Shown here in pieces: positions 43,754 through 55,594 of a stretch of 64,000 nt of DNA. Source of the stretch: Dactylorhiza incarnata. Its lineage: Eukaryota > Streptophyta > Magnoliopsida > Asparagales > Orchidaceae. The position numbers and the translations under genes are program-made. Location of the stretch: NCBI GenBank assembly GCA_033032865.1, contig JAWHQI010000040.1, forward strand, positions 7,547,001-7,611,000, written 5' to 3'. Within the stretch, counting starts at the first letter, position 1. Each line of letters starts with the position of its first letter. Below the pieces are notes generated by a model. It had not been told where the DNA came from, made no database searches, and saw only the letters and a list, made by a program, of their open reading frames with translations.

Positions 43754-46011
43754 GGTTCATCAACCCTACCCTCCGGTAGTTCAACTCCTGAACTCCCCTT
43801 GTAGGAAGTTACTTCATCAAACACCACATCCCGAGATACCACTGACCTCCGTGTCTCAGGATCCATGCATCTCCATCCCTTCTTCCGCTCATCATATCCA
43901 ACAAAGACTAGCTTCCTTTCTTTCGCAACTAGCTTTGTCTGAAGAGCATCAGGAATATGCACATACCAGGTTGACCCGAACACCCGAAGGTGAGCAACAC
44001 TCGGTTTCTCCTTGAACATCAGTTCGTGAGGGGTCTTCATGTTGATAGGACTTAGAGGCATTCTGTTGATGACGTAAGCCGCACAAGACATTCCCTCCGC
44101 CCAAAAAGACTTCGGGATACTCTTGGCATGAAGCCAGCATTTGCAGGTTTCCGTCAGATGACGGATCTTCCTCTCCGCAACGCCATTCTGTTGTGGAGTA
44201 TGGGCACAAGTGAGCTCTCTCCGAACGCCGTGTTTCGTGCAAAAACTAGAGAACTCACCAGAGGTGAACTCCCCACCATTGTCAGTTCTCAATTTTTTCA
44301 CCTGCAGGCCTAACCGACCTTCCACCAGCTCCTTGAACTCCACAAACTTCGCAAAGGTTTCTGACTTCTCTTTTAAGAAATACACCCAGACATATCTAGT
44401 GTAATTGTCAATCAACACCAACATATATCTATTGCCTCCAAGGCTTGCGGTGGCTGTCGGTCCCATCAAATCACCGTGGATGCACTCCAACGGCGCTTTG
44501 CATCTTGTTTGCGACTTATCAAATGGAAGTCGAAGAGACTTACCAAACTGACAACCCGCACAGACATGACCATCTCCATAAGAGGATAAGATAGGCAAGC
44601 CCTTGACAAGGCCCCTTACCGCCATAGCCTTCAATTTGTCCATGCCAACATGCCCCAACCTTTCATGCCATATAGTCGCTCTATCGGTGTTGTTCATCTT
44701 ATCAACATAAGTACTTGTCGATAACACGAACAAGTCCTTCACTCTCTTTCCAATATGGATAACATCTCCCTTGATCTCCGGTTGAGTTTTAAGAAACTTC
44801 ACTTCTATTGGGCCAAACAGAACGTGATAACCGGCATCGACCGCATTGGTCACAGAGAAGAGATTCTTCTTCATACCAGGCACGTGATAAACACTCCTCA
44901 AGGTGAGTGGACCCTTATCACTGCTCAGGGAGACAACAACTTCTTGTTCGACAGCATGAACAGAATTATCAGCCGTAATGATAGCATCGTTACCTGAGTA
45001 AGGCGCCAAAGAAGAGAACTTTGATTCATCCCCGGTGAGATGATGTCCACACCCTGAATCAACAATCCAATCCTCTTCGAAGTTGATGGCAGCCAAGGCC
45101 TTAATGGGCATCGCCGTCATATTAGCCGCAAAGGCTCCTCCCCATCCAGCTTCATCAGCCTTTGACTTCTCCTTCTCTGCTACATGTCCCGATTGAAGAT
45201 TAACCCAGCAATCCTTCTTGAAGTGGCCGATTTTATTACACATGAAGCACCTTGGTCCATCTCCCTTCTTCTTCCCATCAGACTTAGGAGCATAACCCCT
45301 ATCCTGCTGACCTGAAGTAGAGGGTCCATCATAACCCGGCTTCTTCTTCTCCCACTTCTTCTTCTTCTTCCCAGAGAACAACACATCACTATCTCCCCCA
45401 GAGATAGATGTCCCTGCCATCTGTCTTGCCAAACTTTCTTGCGACGCAAGTAAGTTCTCCAGCTCCAACAGAGATGATTGATTTGCCCAACCTTGAACTG
45501 AAGTCACAAAGGCAAGATACTCCTTCCGCAACCCGTGGATGATATGCCTCTTCAGTTTTGCCTCCGAGATGGGCTCATCATGGTCCAATGCAGAAATCTC
45601 TGCTGTGAGGTTCTTCATCTTGAGAAAGAAAGTAGAAATCGAAAGATCACCTTGAGAGGCTCTCGCCAACTCATTTTCAAGAAACTATAGCCGAGCTACA
45701 TTCTTCTTATTGAACAGTCCATCCAAGGACGTCCAAATCTCAGCAACAGATTTACATCCAATGATGTGATCAAACAGCTCCGGTGAAATAGCCCTCTTAA
45801 GAGTGAACTTTGCTTTAGCATTCGTCCTCCTCCAAAGTCTCTCCTCTGCCACATTATCTCCTACTAGAAACACCTCTTGTGTGTCTTCTCCTCCAACTAT
45901 CTCCCATAGATTCTCGCCAAGTAAATAGCTCTCCATACACGACCTCCATTTCTTATAGTTAGTCGATGTAAGGAGTTCAATACCAAGCCCTCTTGCGAAT
46001 CCGCCTTCCAT
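43740..46011 (-). pseudogene. Cop-2 gag, protease and integrase (longest open stretch)
   Basis: Start ATG 46011 in context GCCATGGAAG (MEGGFARGLGIELL). One frame is broken only by TAG at 45685-45687 until the frameshift near 43714; the open frame after TAG is over 600 codons. Gag: WRSCMESYLLGENLWEI, AEIWTSLDGLFNKKN. Knuckle: CFMCNKIGHFKKDC. Protease: WIVDSGCGHHLTGD. Integrase: WHERLGHVGMDKLKAM with CAGCQFGK, then GDLMGPTATASLGG, RTDNGGEFTSG and TPQQNGVAERK. All catalytic residues are present, making this the best reference copy of the family here. Confidence 0.9.
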
Positions 46012-46084
46012 GGCAATCTATGTGGTCTCTTCTTCACAAAGATGATGGCAACTCAAGTTGATCACTGCTTATCCACTCCAACAA

Positions 46085-46100
46085 CCTGGCTCAGATACCA
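46085..46100 (-). other. Cop-2 primer binding site
   Basis: The minus strand reads TGGTATCTGAGCCAGG, initiator Met type with one mismatch. Confidence 0.85.
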
Positions 46101-47285
46101 AGTTAAATTTTTGAAATTGGACCATTTAGGAGTAAGCAGGAGTTGTATCAACTGAGTTATAACCAAACAACCACAATGCCACACAGAAACACGAGAAACT
46201 ATATTGAATCACAATCTTCAATTACAGTGCGAGGTATACATGGCGAGACATGATTCATAAGAATCACGGAGGTGAGAAGAACAAAACACACCAAAAAGCA
46301 AAGCTGGCGGATAGACAAGCTGAGACCGCATAAGCCGCACCACTCCAGAACTCGCTCGGTCTTCCCTGAGATCGCACGAACCAAAACCAGACAGACTGCC
46401 AGCACTGCAAGACCGCACCTCAGACCGCACTAACTGGAGCTTTATTGGAACAAAGAACTGAAGCTGTCGCTAGACCGCAACTCAGATCGCCTAACCGCTG
46501 AAGGTCGCCTGATCGCTGAGCTCACTGCGAACAGCACAAGAACGAAAATAAACCATCTTGCAGACAGATCGTTGCCGAGCTATTTATTCAAGCCACTGGG
46601 AATCACCAAGGAAGAAGACCGCAACCTACTGATCGCAAACCTGCGAACACAACAAATAGTCAGCTCGCTTCCGAGACCGCCCGACCTCAAAGTGAGACCC
46701 CACGAATTAACCCAGGCTCTGTTCTTACAGTTCTCACTTCTCAATGACGGGCCATGCACCCCTATTTATAGGCGGGTAGATGGATGTCGTCACCGCCCAA
46801 ACTGGGATATAGTAACCGCCCATCAGATCATGAGCGGTCTCACAAGACTAACCGCACGATCACAACACTTGGACAATGCCCTGTCCAAGACCGCAGATCA
46901 GCAGGCAGATCGCGCATAGGCCGCGCGAACATGAGACCGCGCACAAGCCGTGCGGTCTCAACAATGCTCCTTCCTTAGACCACCAGGAGCTAGCTAAGAA
47001 CCATCTGACCGACTTTAGACAAGTCTCCAGATCGCCAGAACAGGTCGCCCGGACAGGCGGTTACATCAGAACAAACCGCCCGGTCTTCCAACAAAGAAGA
47101 CAAGCCAACCAAGCAGAATAACTCGGGAACAGACCGCAGCGAACAAGAACAAACCGGCCAACCAGCAGACCGCCAGAACAGACCAGCAGAGCCAGACCGG
47201 CAGATAACATATACAAGCCGCGCGGTCTCCGCGGTCTCCCAACCAGACCGCCCGGTCTCATCCACTTCACTTCAAAAATTCAACA
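46101..47285 (-). repeat. Cop-2 5' LTR (1185 bp)
   Basis: Starts AGTTAAATTTT (first base changed from T, one A lost) and ends AAATTCAACA, followed by GCTCC. Minus TATA at 46762-46771. Confidence 0.88.
46762..46771 (-). promoter_or_regulatory. TATA box of Cop-2 5' LTR
   Basis: CTATAAATAG on the minus strand, at the family-typical position. Confidence 0.7.
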
Positions 47286-47290
47286 GCTCC

Positions 47291-47527
47291 CCCTGCTCCT
47301 TTGCTCCCCCTTCATTTGAGGTCTTCTTGAGCATCTTGTCTTGAACATATTGATGCCATTTCTCCACCTTTCAGACTTCTTTCATGCATCTCTCCTTTAG
47401 GTAGACAATAGTCCAAGCTCCCCCTTGCTCAGTCATAGTTCATCCAAATCCTAGGAGGTTTTCTAACCAATCATCTAGAAAGGGGTTAGTGAAGGGGTTA
47501 GGATTACTCTAAGTTTAACATCCCCAA
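47291..47527 (-). other. Sire-1 3' untranslated part, right of Cop-2
   Basis: No gene is seen. It continues 34012-34175 and lies between the end of RNase H and the purine tract. Confidence 0.6.
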
Positions 47528-49201
47528 TTAGAATTTGAAGAAGTTAAATTTAGCTTCATCTAGGGGCTTTGTAAATATATCAGCCACTTGTTTGTCTGTT
47601 AGGACAAACTCAAGGGTGATATCTTCATTTTCCACATGCTCCCTGATGAAGTGATACCTGATCTCAATATGCTTGGTCCTGCTGTGAGAGACAGGGTTCT
47701 TAGCAATTGAGATTGCACTTGAAGAGTCACAAAACAGGGGTGTTTTGGTCATCTTTAGATTATAGTCTTCAAGTTGATGCTGAATCCATAGCAGTTGGGC
47801 ACAGCAGCTCCCAGCAGAGATATACTCTGATTCTGATGTTGAGATTGCAACACTAGTCTGCTTCTTACTGCTCCAAGAGATCAGTCTTGCACCAAGGAAT
47901 TGACAAGTCCCTGAGGTACTCTTCCTATCTTCCTTGCACCCTGCATAATCTGCATCTGAATAGCCAGTCAGTTCAAATCCATTGTTCCTAGGGTACCATA
48001 GGCCAAGATTTGAAGTACCCTTTAGGTATCTTAAGATTCTCTTGACAGAGACATGATGAGATTCCTTAGGATTCACCTGATATCTAGCACATACATATGT
48101 AGCAAACATTATGTCAGGCCTACTTGCAGTTAGATAAAGCAAATATCCAATCATGCATCTGTACTTGGTTTCATCAAAGGGTATGCCCTTCTCATCCTTG
48201 TTCAGAGACACATTGGTTCCCATTAGAGTCTTCATTGAAGAAGCACTTTCCAATCAAAATTTCTTGACTAGCTCCCTAATGAATTTGGTCTGGGAGATGA
48301 AAATACCATCTTCAGATTGTTTCACTTGGAGACCTAGGAAATATTTGAGCTCACCCATACTGCTCATCTCAAACTTTCCCTGCATCAAGTTGGCAAACTT
48401 TTTGCAGAGATTGTTATCTGTAGAGCCAAAGATGATGTCATCCACATAGATCTGCACTAGCAAGATCTTGCTCGTTACTTCCCTTAGGAACAATGTCTTA
48501 TCAATCTTTCCCCTTGAGAATTTGTTCTCAATTAGAAAGCTTGACAGAGTCTCTTACCAGGCCCTAGGTGCCTGTTTTAAGCCATAAAGAGCTTTTCTAA
48601 GAAAGTAAACATAATCAGGGTGAGTATGGTCTACAATACCTGAGGGCTGCTCTACATATACCTCCTCTTTGAGGTCACCATTTAGGAAGGCTGACTTCGC
48701 ATCCATCTGGTAGACCTTGAAACCTTGGTAGGCTGCATAGGCCAGAAATAGTCTTATTGCTTCCAGTCTGGCTACTGGAGCAAATGTCTGATAAAAATCT
48801 ATCCCTTATTCTTGTTTGTAGCCTTTTGCCACTAGCCTTGCTTTATTCTTGGGGATGATTCCATTTTCATCCAATTTGTTTCTGTAGACCCATTTAGTTC
48901 CTATGATGTTCTGTCCTTGGGGTCTTGGAACCACTTTCCAAACTTTGCATCTCTTAAACTGGTTCAGTTCCTCCTGCATTGCTGCAATCCAAAATGGATC
49001 CTGATTTGCTTCCTCAAATTTCTTGGGTTCAATTTGAGAGAGAAAACTCAGGTACAATGCTTCATTTGCAGCTCTACTCCTTGTCAGCACACCTTGGTTG
49101 ACAGCTCCTATAATTTGCTCCTGAGGATGATCTCTTACTTGTTTCAAGGTGGTTGGCAGTATTCTAGGGATTTCTTCAGCTGCAGGTCTTTCAGGTGGCA
49201 C
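47528..49201 (-). pseudogene. Sire-1 reverse transcriptase and RNase H
   Basis: One frame carries stops near 48806, at about 48554 (RAW-stop-ETL) and at 48251-48253. [74 protein letters not shown] and YVDDIIFGSTD. RNase H: YSDADYAGCKEDRKSTSG, SWSSKKQTSVA, STSESEYISA and KHIEIRYHFIREH, ending FTKPLDEAKFNFFKF. RT metal ligands and RNase H acidic residues remain. The stops are single-base changes from sense codons. Confidence 0.87.
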
Positions 49202-50180
49202 TTCTTCTTCTATTTATGTGTCTTCCACAACATCTGTTTTAAGCTCAACATCTATTGATTGATCTTTACTTTTAGCTGAGGTTCCAGCTTGGTCATCAAT
49301 GCATAATTTTTCCATCTTCTCATCGGTACCTGCATTCATTAGAGAACTAGACCATCCTTTATGAATGAGGCTGGTCTCATCAAATACAACATGTACAGAT
49401 TCTTCCACTGCTTGGGTATTGATGTTGTACACTCTATAGGCCTTGCTATGAGAGTTGTAGCCAACAAAAATACCCTCACTTCTTTTCTCAGCAAACTTGG
49501 ATAGTTTGGATTTCCCATTATTAAGGACATAGCATTTACTACAAAAGATCCTAAAGTAGGATAGGGTCGGTTTTCTGCCCTTCATTAACTCATAGGGAGT
49601 TTTCTTGTGGTCTTTGATGATTGAAGCCCTGTTTATCACATGACAAGCAGTGTTGACAGGCTCTGCCCAGAAGTATTCTGGTAGAGAGGAGTCACTTAGC
49701 ATTGTCCTACTTGCCTCTATCAAGGTTCTGTTCTTCCTTTCAGCAACCCCATTCTGTTGAGGGGTTTTGGGTGAGGAAAATTCTTGGGAGATACCTAGTT
49801 CTTGGAAGGATTCTGTCATGGCCCCTGACTGAAATTCTGTCCCCTGGTCACTTCTGAGTTTGGCCACAGTACAGTCCATCTCAATCTGGATCTGCCTGAT
49901 AAAATTTCTCAAGATATCTAGGGTATCTGATTTTCTTTTTTGAGGAAGAATACCCAAGTGAACCTTGAGTAATCATCAACAACTACAAGGGTGTAGGCCT
50001 TCCCTCCTAAGCTATGAATTGACATAGGACCAAACAAATCCATATGCAGTAAAAATAAGCACCTGGAGGACTCTTTGTTAGATATGCTTTTAAAGCTGGT
50101 CCTAGTCTGCTTTCCAAGTTGGCAAGCTTGACAAGGACCATCTTTGATGCACTTAATATTAGGTCCATTCCTAAATAGGT
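49202..50180 (-). pseudogene. Sire-1 integrase
   Basis: Minus strand. After the HHCC region (CQACQLGKQTRTSF) comes LLHMDLFGPMSIHSLGGKA. A frameshift near 49955 precedes RSDQGTEFQSGAM and TPQQNGVAERKNR, then FWAEPVNTACHVINR and the C-terminal KRSEGIFVGYNSHSKAYRVYN. D, D and E are all present across frames. A stop at 49211-49213 separates it from RT in the same frame. Confidence 0.85.
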
Positions 50181-50667
50181 CTTATGAGAGAAGCTTGCCG
50201 ATTGTCTTATAGTTGATGTGTGCAAGTCTCTTATGCCATTGTACACATAGAGCCTCTTTACCATCAGCTACAAGACATATGAGCATGGAAGAAGTTGTAT
50301 TGAGAAAGTTTAAGCAATAAATATTGCCACTCCGAGTGCCAGTTAAGGTAGCCTCAGAATCTGAGGACTTCTTAATTAGGCACTTGTCCTTGTGGAAAGT
50401 TATAACAAAGCCTAAATTACAAAGTTGACTTATGCTTATGAGATTGTGTTTCAACCCCTCCACATAAGCTACCTTTGTGATGGTAACTAACCCATTAGAG
50501 ATGTTGCCATAGCCCCTAGTCACCCCCTTTTCTGAACCTCCAAAGATCACGGTTGGTCCATTCTCCACAGGGATGAACTCTCTTAAGTACTTTCTGACTC
50601 CAGTCATGTGCCTAGAGCAGCCACTGTACAAATACCAAATTGAAGATTTGTTGGCATTTGGACATAC
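50181..50667 (-). pseudogene. Sire-1 protease and pre-integrase domain
   Basis: The protease motif normally reading WYLDSGCSRHMTG is WYLYSGCSRHMTG: the catalytic Asp codon GAC has become TAC, so this protease should be dead. The sequence continues VIFGGSEKGVTRGYGN, VEGLKHNLISISQLCNLGF and the pre-integrase WHKRLAHINYKTI. A stop closes the frame at about 50182. Confidence 0.86.
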
Positions 50668-50984
50668 CTACAAAACAAATCACTTCCCCTTTGGTACCCA
50701 ATATGGATTGGGTCCTTGGTTTCTGTTAGGGTGGTATAATGGAACAACAAACCTCTGAGGGTTCTGCACTCTCTTTGCATTGAGCCCTGTTGGGTTGAAC
50801 CAACAGTCCAAAGTAAAGTGGCCTACTTTCCCACAGCACCAACATTCATATCTGTTATATCTTCTCTTCTGCTTCATCATCCGAATGGGGTGGCAGTGCT
50901 AATGAGCAGGAGAGAAGGCTTCTTGCCTAACAGATCTTGGGTGAACCTCAAATGTGTAAGTCTGGGGAGGAATTGGTCTCACCA
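50668..50984 (-). pseudogene. Sire-1 gag C-terminal part with second zinc knuckle
   Basis: Minus strand, left of the Sire-2 insertion: VVRPIPPQTYTFEVHPRS, a stop, then RRYNRYECWCCGKVGHFTLDC with CCHC spacing, and PNPYWVPKGK before TGA (50680-50682). A TTTTGTAG acceptor-like sequence (AG at 50669-50668) follows within 15 nt. Joining 62703 to 50984 across Sire-2 (one copy of CATTT) restores the frame (KKVNQNVVRPIPP). Confidence 0.8.
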
Positions 50985-51268
50985 CATTTTGAAAGTGGAG
51001 GTCAGATCTTAAATTACTCTAGAGGGGGGTGAATACAGTATTAAAACTTTTTGTTTAGTTTTATAGAGGAATTTAAAATACTGTTTAAGTAAATGTGTAA
51101 TCAGTGAGAATTAAAGATAAAAACAGGAACAGTAAAAAAGCACACAGCACAAGCACACAGAAATAAGCAAGCACAGAAGACACAAGGAGCTAGAGTAGTT
51201 CCCCAATAAATATGGGTATGTCTACTCTTCTACCACCCTTGGTAGGAATCCACTAGGAGGGTTGATAA

Positions 51269-51377
51269 GGTGCCCAGGCACCAAGGGTTTTTTGATAAGG
51301 TGTCCACACACCAATAAGCTTTTGATAAGGTGGTTAAAAACCACACAAGGATTTTTTTGATAAGGTGTCTTGCCACC
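51269..51377 (-). repeat. Four small hairpins, each followed by TTATCAAAA, in Sire-2 3' LTR
   Basis: Hairpins of GGTG-N-CACC type lie at 51269-51282, 51299-51312, 51329-51344 and 51364-51377. On the minus (RNA) strand each is followed by TTATC and an A-rich run. They lie about 280-390 bp from the 3' end of the LTR, likely in R or U5. Confidence 0.8.
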
Positions 51378-52175
51378 ACTGGGTAAACTTTTGAAGGGAG
51401 TATTAACCCTGTACAAGATGAGATAAAAGGTTTAGAATGTTCTTCTCTGTCAATGATCTGAGAGAAGACAAATGGTGTTGAAGCAGAAAGCTCCCCCTGT
51501 CTGATGAGAGTTGATGACAGCTTTGTGGACAGATCTTTCTCAAACAGAAGTCTTTGTAGCAGATTATCTGGAAGAAATTACTCTTCAGATTGTTGTTGCT
51601 CTTGAAAGACTTTATCTTGCAGCAGATCTGAGAGATTGAATCTTGTTCTCAGAATGATGAGAATGCTGCTTTGATGAAGAAGAAGTCTGGAACGAAAAGT
51701 ATGTTCTCTTCTTCTTCCTTTTCTAATCTTTCTTCTGTTCTCCTTATTCTGTGATAACAGAGAGACTAAGAGATGGTGAAGTTTTTCTCTGTTATCTGTA
51801 AGAAAAATCAACTGTATCTCTGTTAGATCATTTTCTTCTCAGATAACTTGTCTTTTTTCAAATTCAAATCTTCTGCTCTTTAAGGAATATATTTTTCTGA
51901 CTTAAATCCTTCTTGGAACTAGGTAGCCACCCAAAAAATGACTTTGGCAGGTCCTTTCAATTCCTTTTGTCGAGAAAGATGCCTTGGCATTAAATGTCAA
52001 CGGCTATTCTTCTTCTTGGAATAGAAGGAATATAAGGATACAATAAATAAGAAAGATATCCTTACATGGCTGAATGAATACGTCCAAGGAGAAATAAATA
52101 TATCCGTTATACTGCTGATTTGTGTTCAGAGAATTGACATCCAACTGAGAATATTAATCTGAGCTTCAGAAAGGA

Positions 52176-52383
52176 ATTTGTCGAGCGCTGGCTAGAATTC
52201 GTCGAGCGCCGCTGGCCATTTGTCAAGCGCTGTCTTGAATTCGTCGAGCGCTTCTAGCCATTTGTCGAGCGCTGCTCAGGAAATGTCGAGAGCTGGAACT
52301 GTCTATATTTCTTCAGTCTGCTGGAAACAATTTGTCGAACGAATCTGGTCATTCGTCGAACACCACTCGCCATTTGTTGAGCT
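52176..52383 (-). repeat. CGCTCGACGAAT motif cluster in Sire-2 3' LTR
   Basis: About nine units near CGCTCGACGAAT or CGTTCGACAAAT (minus strand) lie 130-340 bp inside the LTR start, in U3. Partner cluster: 62361-62566. Confidence 0.8.
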
Positions 52384-52514
52384 TGAATTTTCCTAAGTTC
52401 TGACTAATCTAATCAGCCTAAAACTTGACCCTAAGACTATACAATGGGGTCAATACAGATCCTAATCAACATATAGTGATCCTAGCCCAAATCAGTAATA
52501 GGGTTGTTCCAACA

Positions 52515-52531
52515 ATCTCCCCCTATTTGGG
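52515..52531 (-). other. Sire-2 polypurine tract
   Basis: The minus strand reads CCCAAATAGGGGGAGAT against the 3' LTR. Confidence 0.85.
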
Positions 52532-52695
52532 TTAGGATACTATTTGACAAATAATTGAATAAATACAGCAGAGAGTATAATCAACAGAGCAAAATAAAAT
52601 GAAATATATCTGACAGATTTAAATAGATCATCAGATAAGATAAAAGTAAGATGCTCTGAGTTTTAGAAACTTTATTGTCATAAACAAGCAAAGAT

Positions 52696-55464
52696 TTAAG
52701 ACTTTTTGTCCTGAGAGGATGGCTTGAATATGATCTTCCTGTTAGGATCTTCTGATTCCTTTTTGCTGATGAACAGATCTTGAGCTCCAATGATTTTCTG
52801 TTCTTTGACATGAGGAATAAATGCTTCTGGGTGCATTTCAATATATTCCCCAGCATTGAATGCTTTATTTGGTTTGTACTTTTCAAGTTCTTTCCTTCTG
52901 TATTCTGACATAGTTGAAATATTTGAAAAGTCTTTACCTTCTGATTTTGCTTTGTTAATCTGTGCAAGAGCAGTTGACTCTTTGAATCTTGCCATTTGAA
53001 ATAATCTTTCTTCTTCAGGATCTGCAGAATAATAAATATCTTCTGAATCATCTTTATCCTTAGTGACCTCTTGAGGTGCTTTATCTCTGTGAAGAGATCC
53101 ATCAGAAATGTGAAGTTTGTATTCTGAAGATATTTGAGGTGAAATAATGGCTTGACTCTTTTGTAAGGCAAGTGCTGATTTCTTAGAAGGAGGAGCACTG
53201 GCTAATCCAGAGGTTTGAGAACCACTAGAACTACCAGGTCTCCCTGATTGTTGAGGGCTTTGCTTCTGAGAAGAGGATGATACACCTGCTGATCCTGCTG
53301 CACCAGCTGCTGGAGGAGGAGGAGGAGGATTGTGCTTGACAGGTTTGTCAGGGATGTAGCCAGTCTTCTTGAATTTCTTCCTCCTGTTATTCTCATTTCT
53401 GGAGAGCTTCATCCAGTGAGGAGTTTTCTCATCAAGAGGAACATTATACAAAATATAAAGAGGACTGTCATTCTTTGGATTTGGAGGCTTGGGAGCAGCC
53501 TTTGACTTAGCTGTTCTTTTCTTTCTTTTCCTTGATGATGTATCATCAGAATCACTGTTACACCATCATCATATTCAGAGTCAGAAGAAGAAATTGGTTT
53601 ATCATATAAATCATCAATTCTTTTGATTGCTTCACGAGCTTTTAATCTTTCTTCTTCAGCTTTGTCAAATTCTGCATTTGCCTCTTTCCAAATTTCATCA
53701 AAGCTTGGCATTGGTTCTTCATTCCATAAAGGAATTGGAGGTGAAGAAACAATTTGTGAGACTGTTGTATCTGGTGGAGTAGGATGATCTTCTGTATCAT
53801 CAAGGAGTTCTGCAAGATCATCTTCATATTCTGCAGAAAGATCCTTCATTTGAATGTCTTGATCAGTGAATGAAGGAATAGAGGAGATGTAATTTTGTAT
53901 GATATCAGAATGAATCTTCTGAGGAAGGCATATCAGAGCCTTTGATAAATCCTCTATGTACACTTTTGGTGATACTCTTGAAGTATATGTGACATCAAAT
54001 TTTGATAATAAACTATATAGGTACATGATGGATGAATGCATATACTATTTATTTCTTCTATAACTTGTGTATCAACCATATCTGTATCAAAAACTGTAAC
54101 TTCTGTATCTTCTGGAGTAGCTTCTGTTTCTGGAGCTTCTTCATAGGACATCTCCCCCTGCCTAGCTTTAGGGCAGCCTGAATCTAGGCCCCTAGAAGAA
54201 GGCACAGCAAGAGAGGAAGGAAGAGAAGTTATCTTATCAGATAGAGCAGAAATTGCCTGAAGAACTGGAGCAAATTTTGCATCCAGGAGTTGGCTTATTC
54301 TAGGAAGGATATGATCAAAAACCTGATCAGCAATGGAGGAGAGGTTGAGGGATTGATAATCTGGTGGATGAGTAGAGAATGGTTGTGAAGTTGATGGAGA
54401 TGAGATTGGAGGAATTGGAGAGATATTGCTGATGTTGGTAGTATGTGTGGGAATGTCTGGATGGATTGGACTAGGGGAATGAGTGGGTGATTGATATTCA
54501 TTATGTATTGGAGATGGAGGTGTGGTAGGTAGAGGTTCTGGAGATAGAGGTGGAATATCATTGATAGGTAATATGTCAGTTGAAGGAGGTGGTGAGGAAT
54601 GAGAATGTGCAAGAGACTGTTGAGCAGGTGGAGATGGGATATGAGAAGGAGAAGGAACTGAGGGAGGAACTTCTGGAAGGGTAGAGGGAGTGACTTGGTC
54701 AATCCTTGTGTCCTCAGAAGTTTTCCTTTTCCTGGAGGCATCAACTCCTGTATTCTTCTTGGGAATTACCCTATCCCACTTAGCAAAGAGTGCTGAGGTC
54801 AGCCTCTTGCTGGCATTTATGGTCACCTTTGGTGACACCAGAAGGTCTGGATGTCTTTTCTGCAGGAAAATCCCTATAACTCTTCCAAAACTTACACTAT
54901 CTTTAGAATTTTTCTTTTTAATCAGTTCAAAAAGAATTGATCCCCAGTTGACTTTCTTCTTCTCCATCAAGGCCACCATCAACAGAAATTGGTGCATATT
55001 GATGTAGTCATGCCCAGAAGTCTTGCCCAGCAGACTTTTCCAACAATGTCTGCTAAGAATTTGTAGTCCTGAGACAAGTTCTTTTTCAGAAGGTGGTTAG
55101 GGTTTCCAGTCAAATGACCCATTTTAACTAAAGCTTCATCAAATTCATTTGAGCTTATGTCTAAGTCATCTTCACCATTCACAAAACCAAAAATTTCAGA
55201 AAGAATGGTGGGAGAAAGAGATACTTGATGACCTGAGATTGTTCCAGACAAGCTTTCATCGACTGGTTTTGTAGTGTAAACCCATTCCTTAATCTCTGCC
55301 ACAGCTATCTTTTGCCTGGTGCTTAGAAACTTCCTTAGATGTTGTTCTTCCAGCATTTGAAGAATATCTTTGAAGATTTGGTCAGACTGTGCAATAGAGT
55401 CCATGTCAATGTCGAAGCCTGTGTCAAACTTCATTAGGTGCAGAGAGGCCTGAGGAATCGCCAT
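52696..55464 (-). pseudogene. Sire-2 third ORF (env-position protein, about 920 codons)
   Basis: Start ATG 55464 in context AACAATGGCG. Frames shift near 54990, 54050 and 53570, otherwise it is open to 52696. Order: an N-terminal globular part (LHLMKFDTGFDIDMDS, SGHQVSLSPTILSEIFGF, KVNWGSILFELI, RVIGIFLQKRHPDLL); a basic segment KKNTGVDASRKRKT; a long Pro/Ser/His-rich part (about 54350-54720); a helical part (ISQLLDAKFAPVLQAISALS); an acidic region; a coiled-coil-like ANAEFDKAEEERLKAREAI; and a basic tail with PPPPPP. The N-terminal part reminds me of the 'putative plant transposon protein' domain. SIRE-type env-like proteins also have Pro-rich and coiled-coil parts. I see no clear signal peptide or membrane segment. 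Confidence 0.72.
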
Positions 55465-55469
55465 TGTTC

Positions 55470-55479
55470 CTGCAAAGAA
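55470..55479 (-). promoter_or_regulatory. Possible 3' splice acceptor before the third ORF
   Basis: The minus strand reads TTCTTTGCAG, then GAACA and the ATG. A pyrimidine-leaning stretch precedes it. It would suit a spliced subgenomic mRNA, but no donor has been established. Confidence 0.4.
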
Positions 55480-55560
55480 CGTTGAAGATCAAGTGCAGAG
55501 GGGAACTGGAGGGAAAGATGATTTCTGTAGGCGCAAAACTTAGAATAAGATAAAATAAAG

Positions 55561-55568
55561 CTTATATA
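55561..55568 (-). promoter_or_regulatory. TATA-like box upstream of the third ORF
   Basis: The minus strand reads TATATAAG about 100 bp before ATG 55464. Confidence 0.4.
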
Positions 55569-55594
55569 GAAGGGTCGAAGAATGAGGGCGCATT

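Larger units (their letters stand above)
34176..47285 (-). mobile_element. Cop-2: Ty1/Copia element carrying nested Cop-3
   Basis: It is flanked by GCTCC at 34171-34175 and 47286-47290. LTRs are 34176-35352 and 46101-47285. It belongs to the same family as Cop-1 but keeps the integrase N-terminus and the RT segment lost there. Cop-3 is inserted in RT at 36627-36631/43206-43210. Removing Cop-3 leaves about 6.5 kb, the size expected for the family. Confidence 0.92.
50990..52514 (-). repeat. Sire-2 3' LTR (1525 bp)
   Basis: On the plus strand TGAAAGTGGAGG to GTTGTTCCAACA. It contains a hairpin array (51269-51377) and a TCGTCGAGCG-type motif cluster (52176-52383). Confidence 0.93.

Noticed and set aside
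47291..47527. A third ORF in Sire-1 like that of Sire-2
   Set aside because: Only about 400 bp separate pol from the purine tract once Cop-2 is removed, and no frame is open there.
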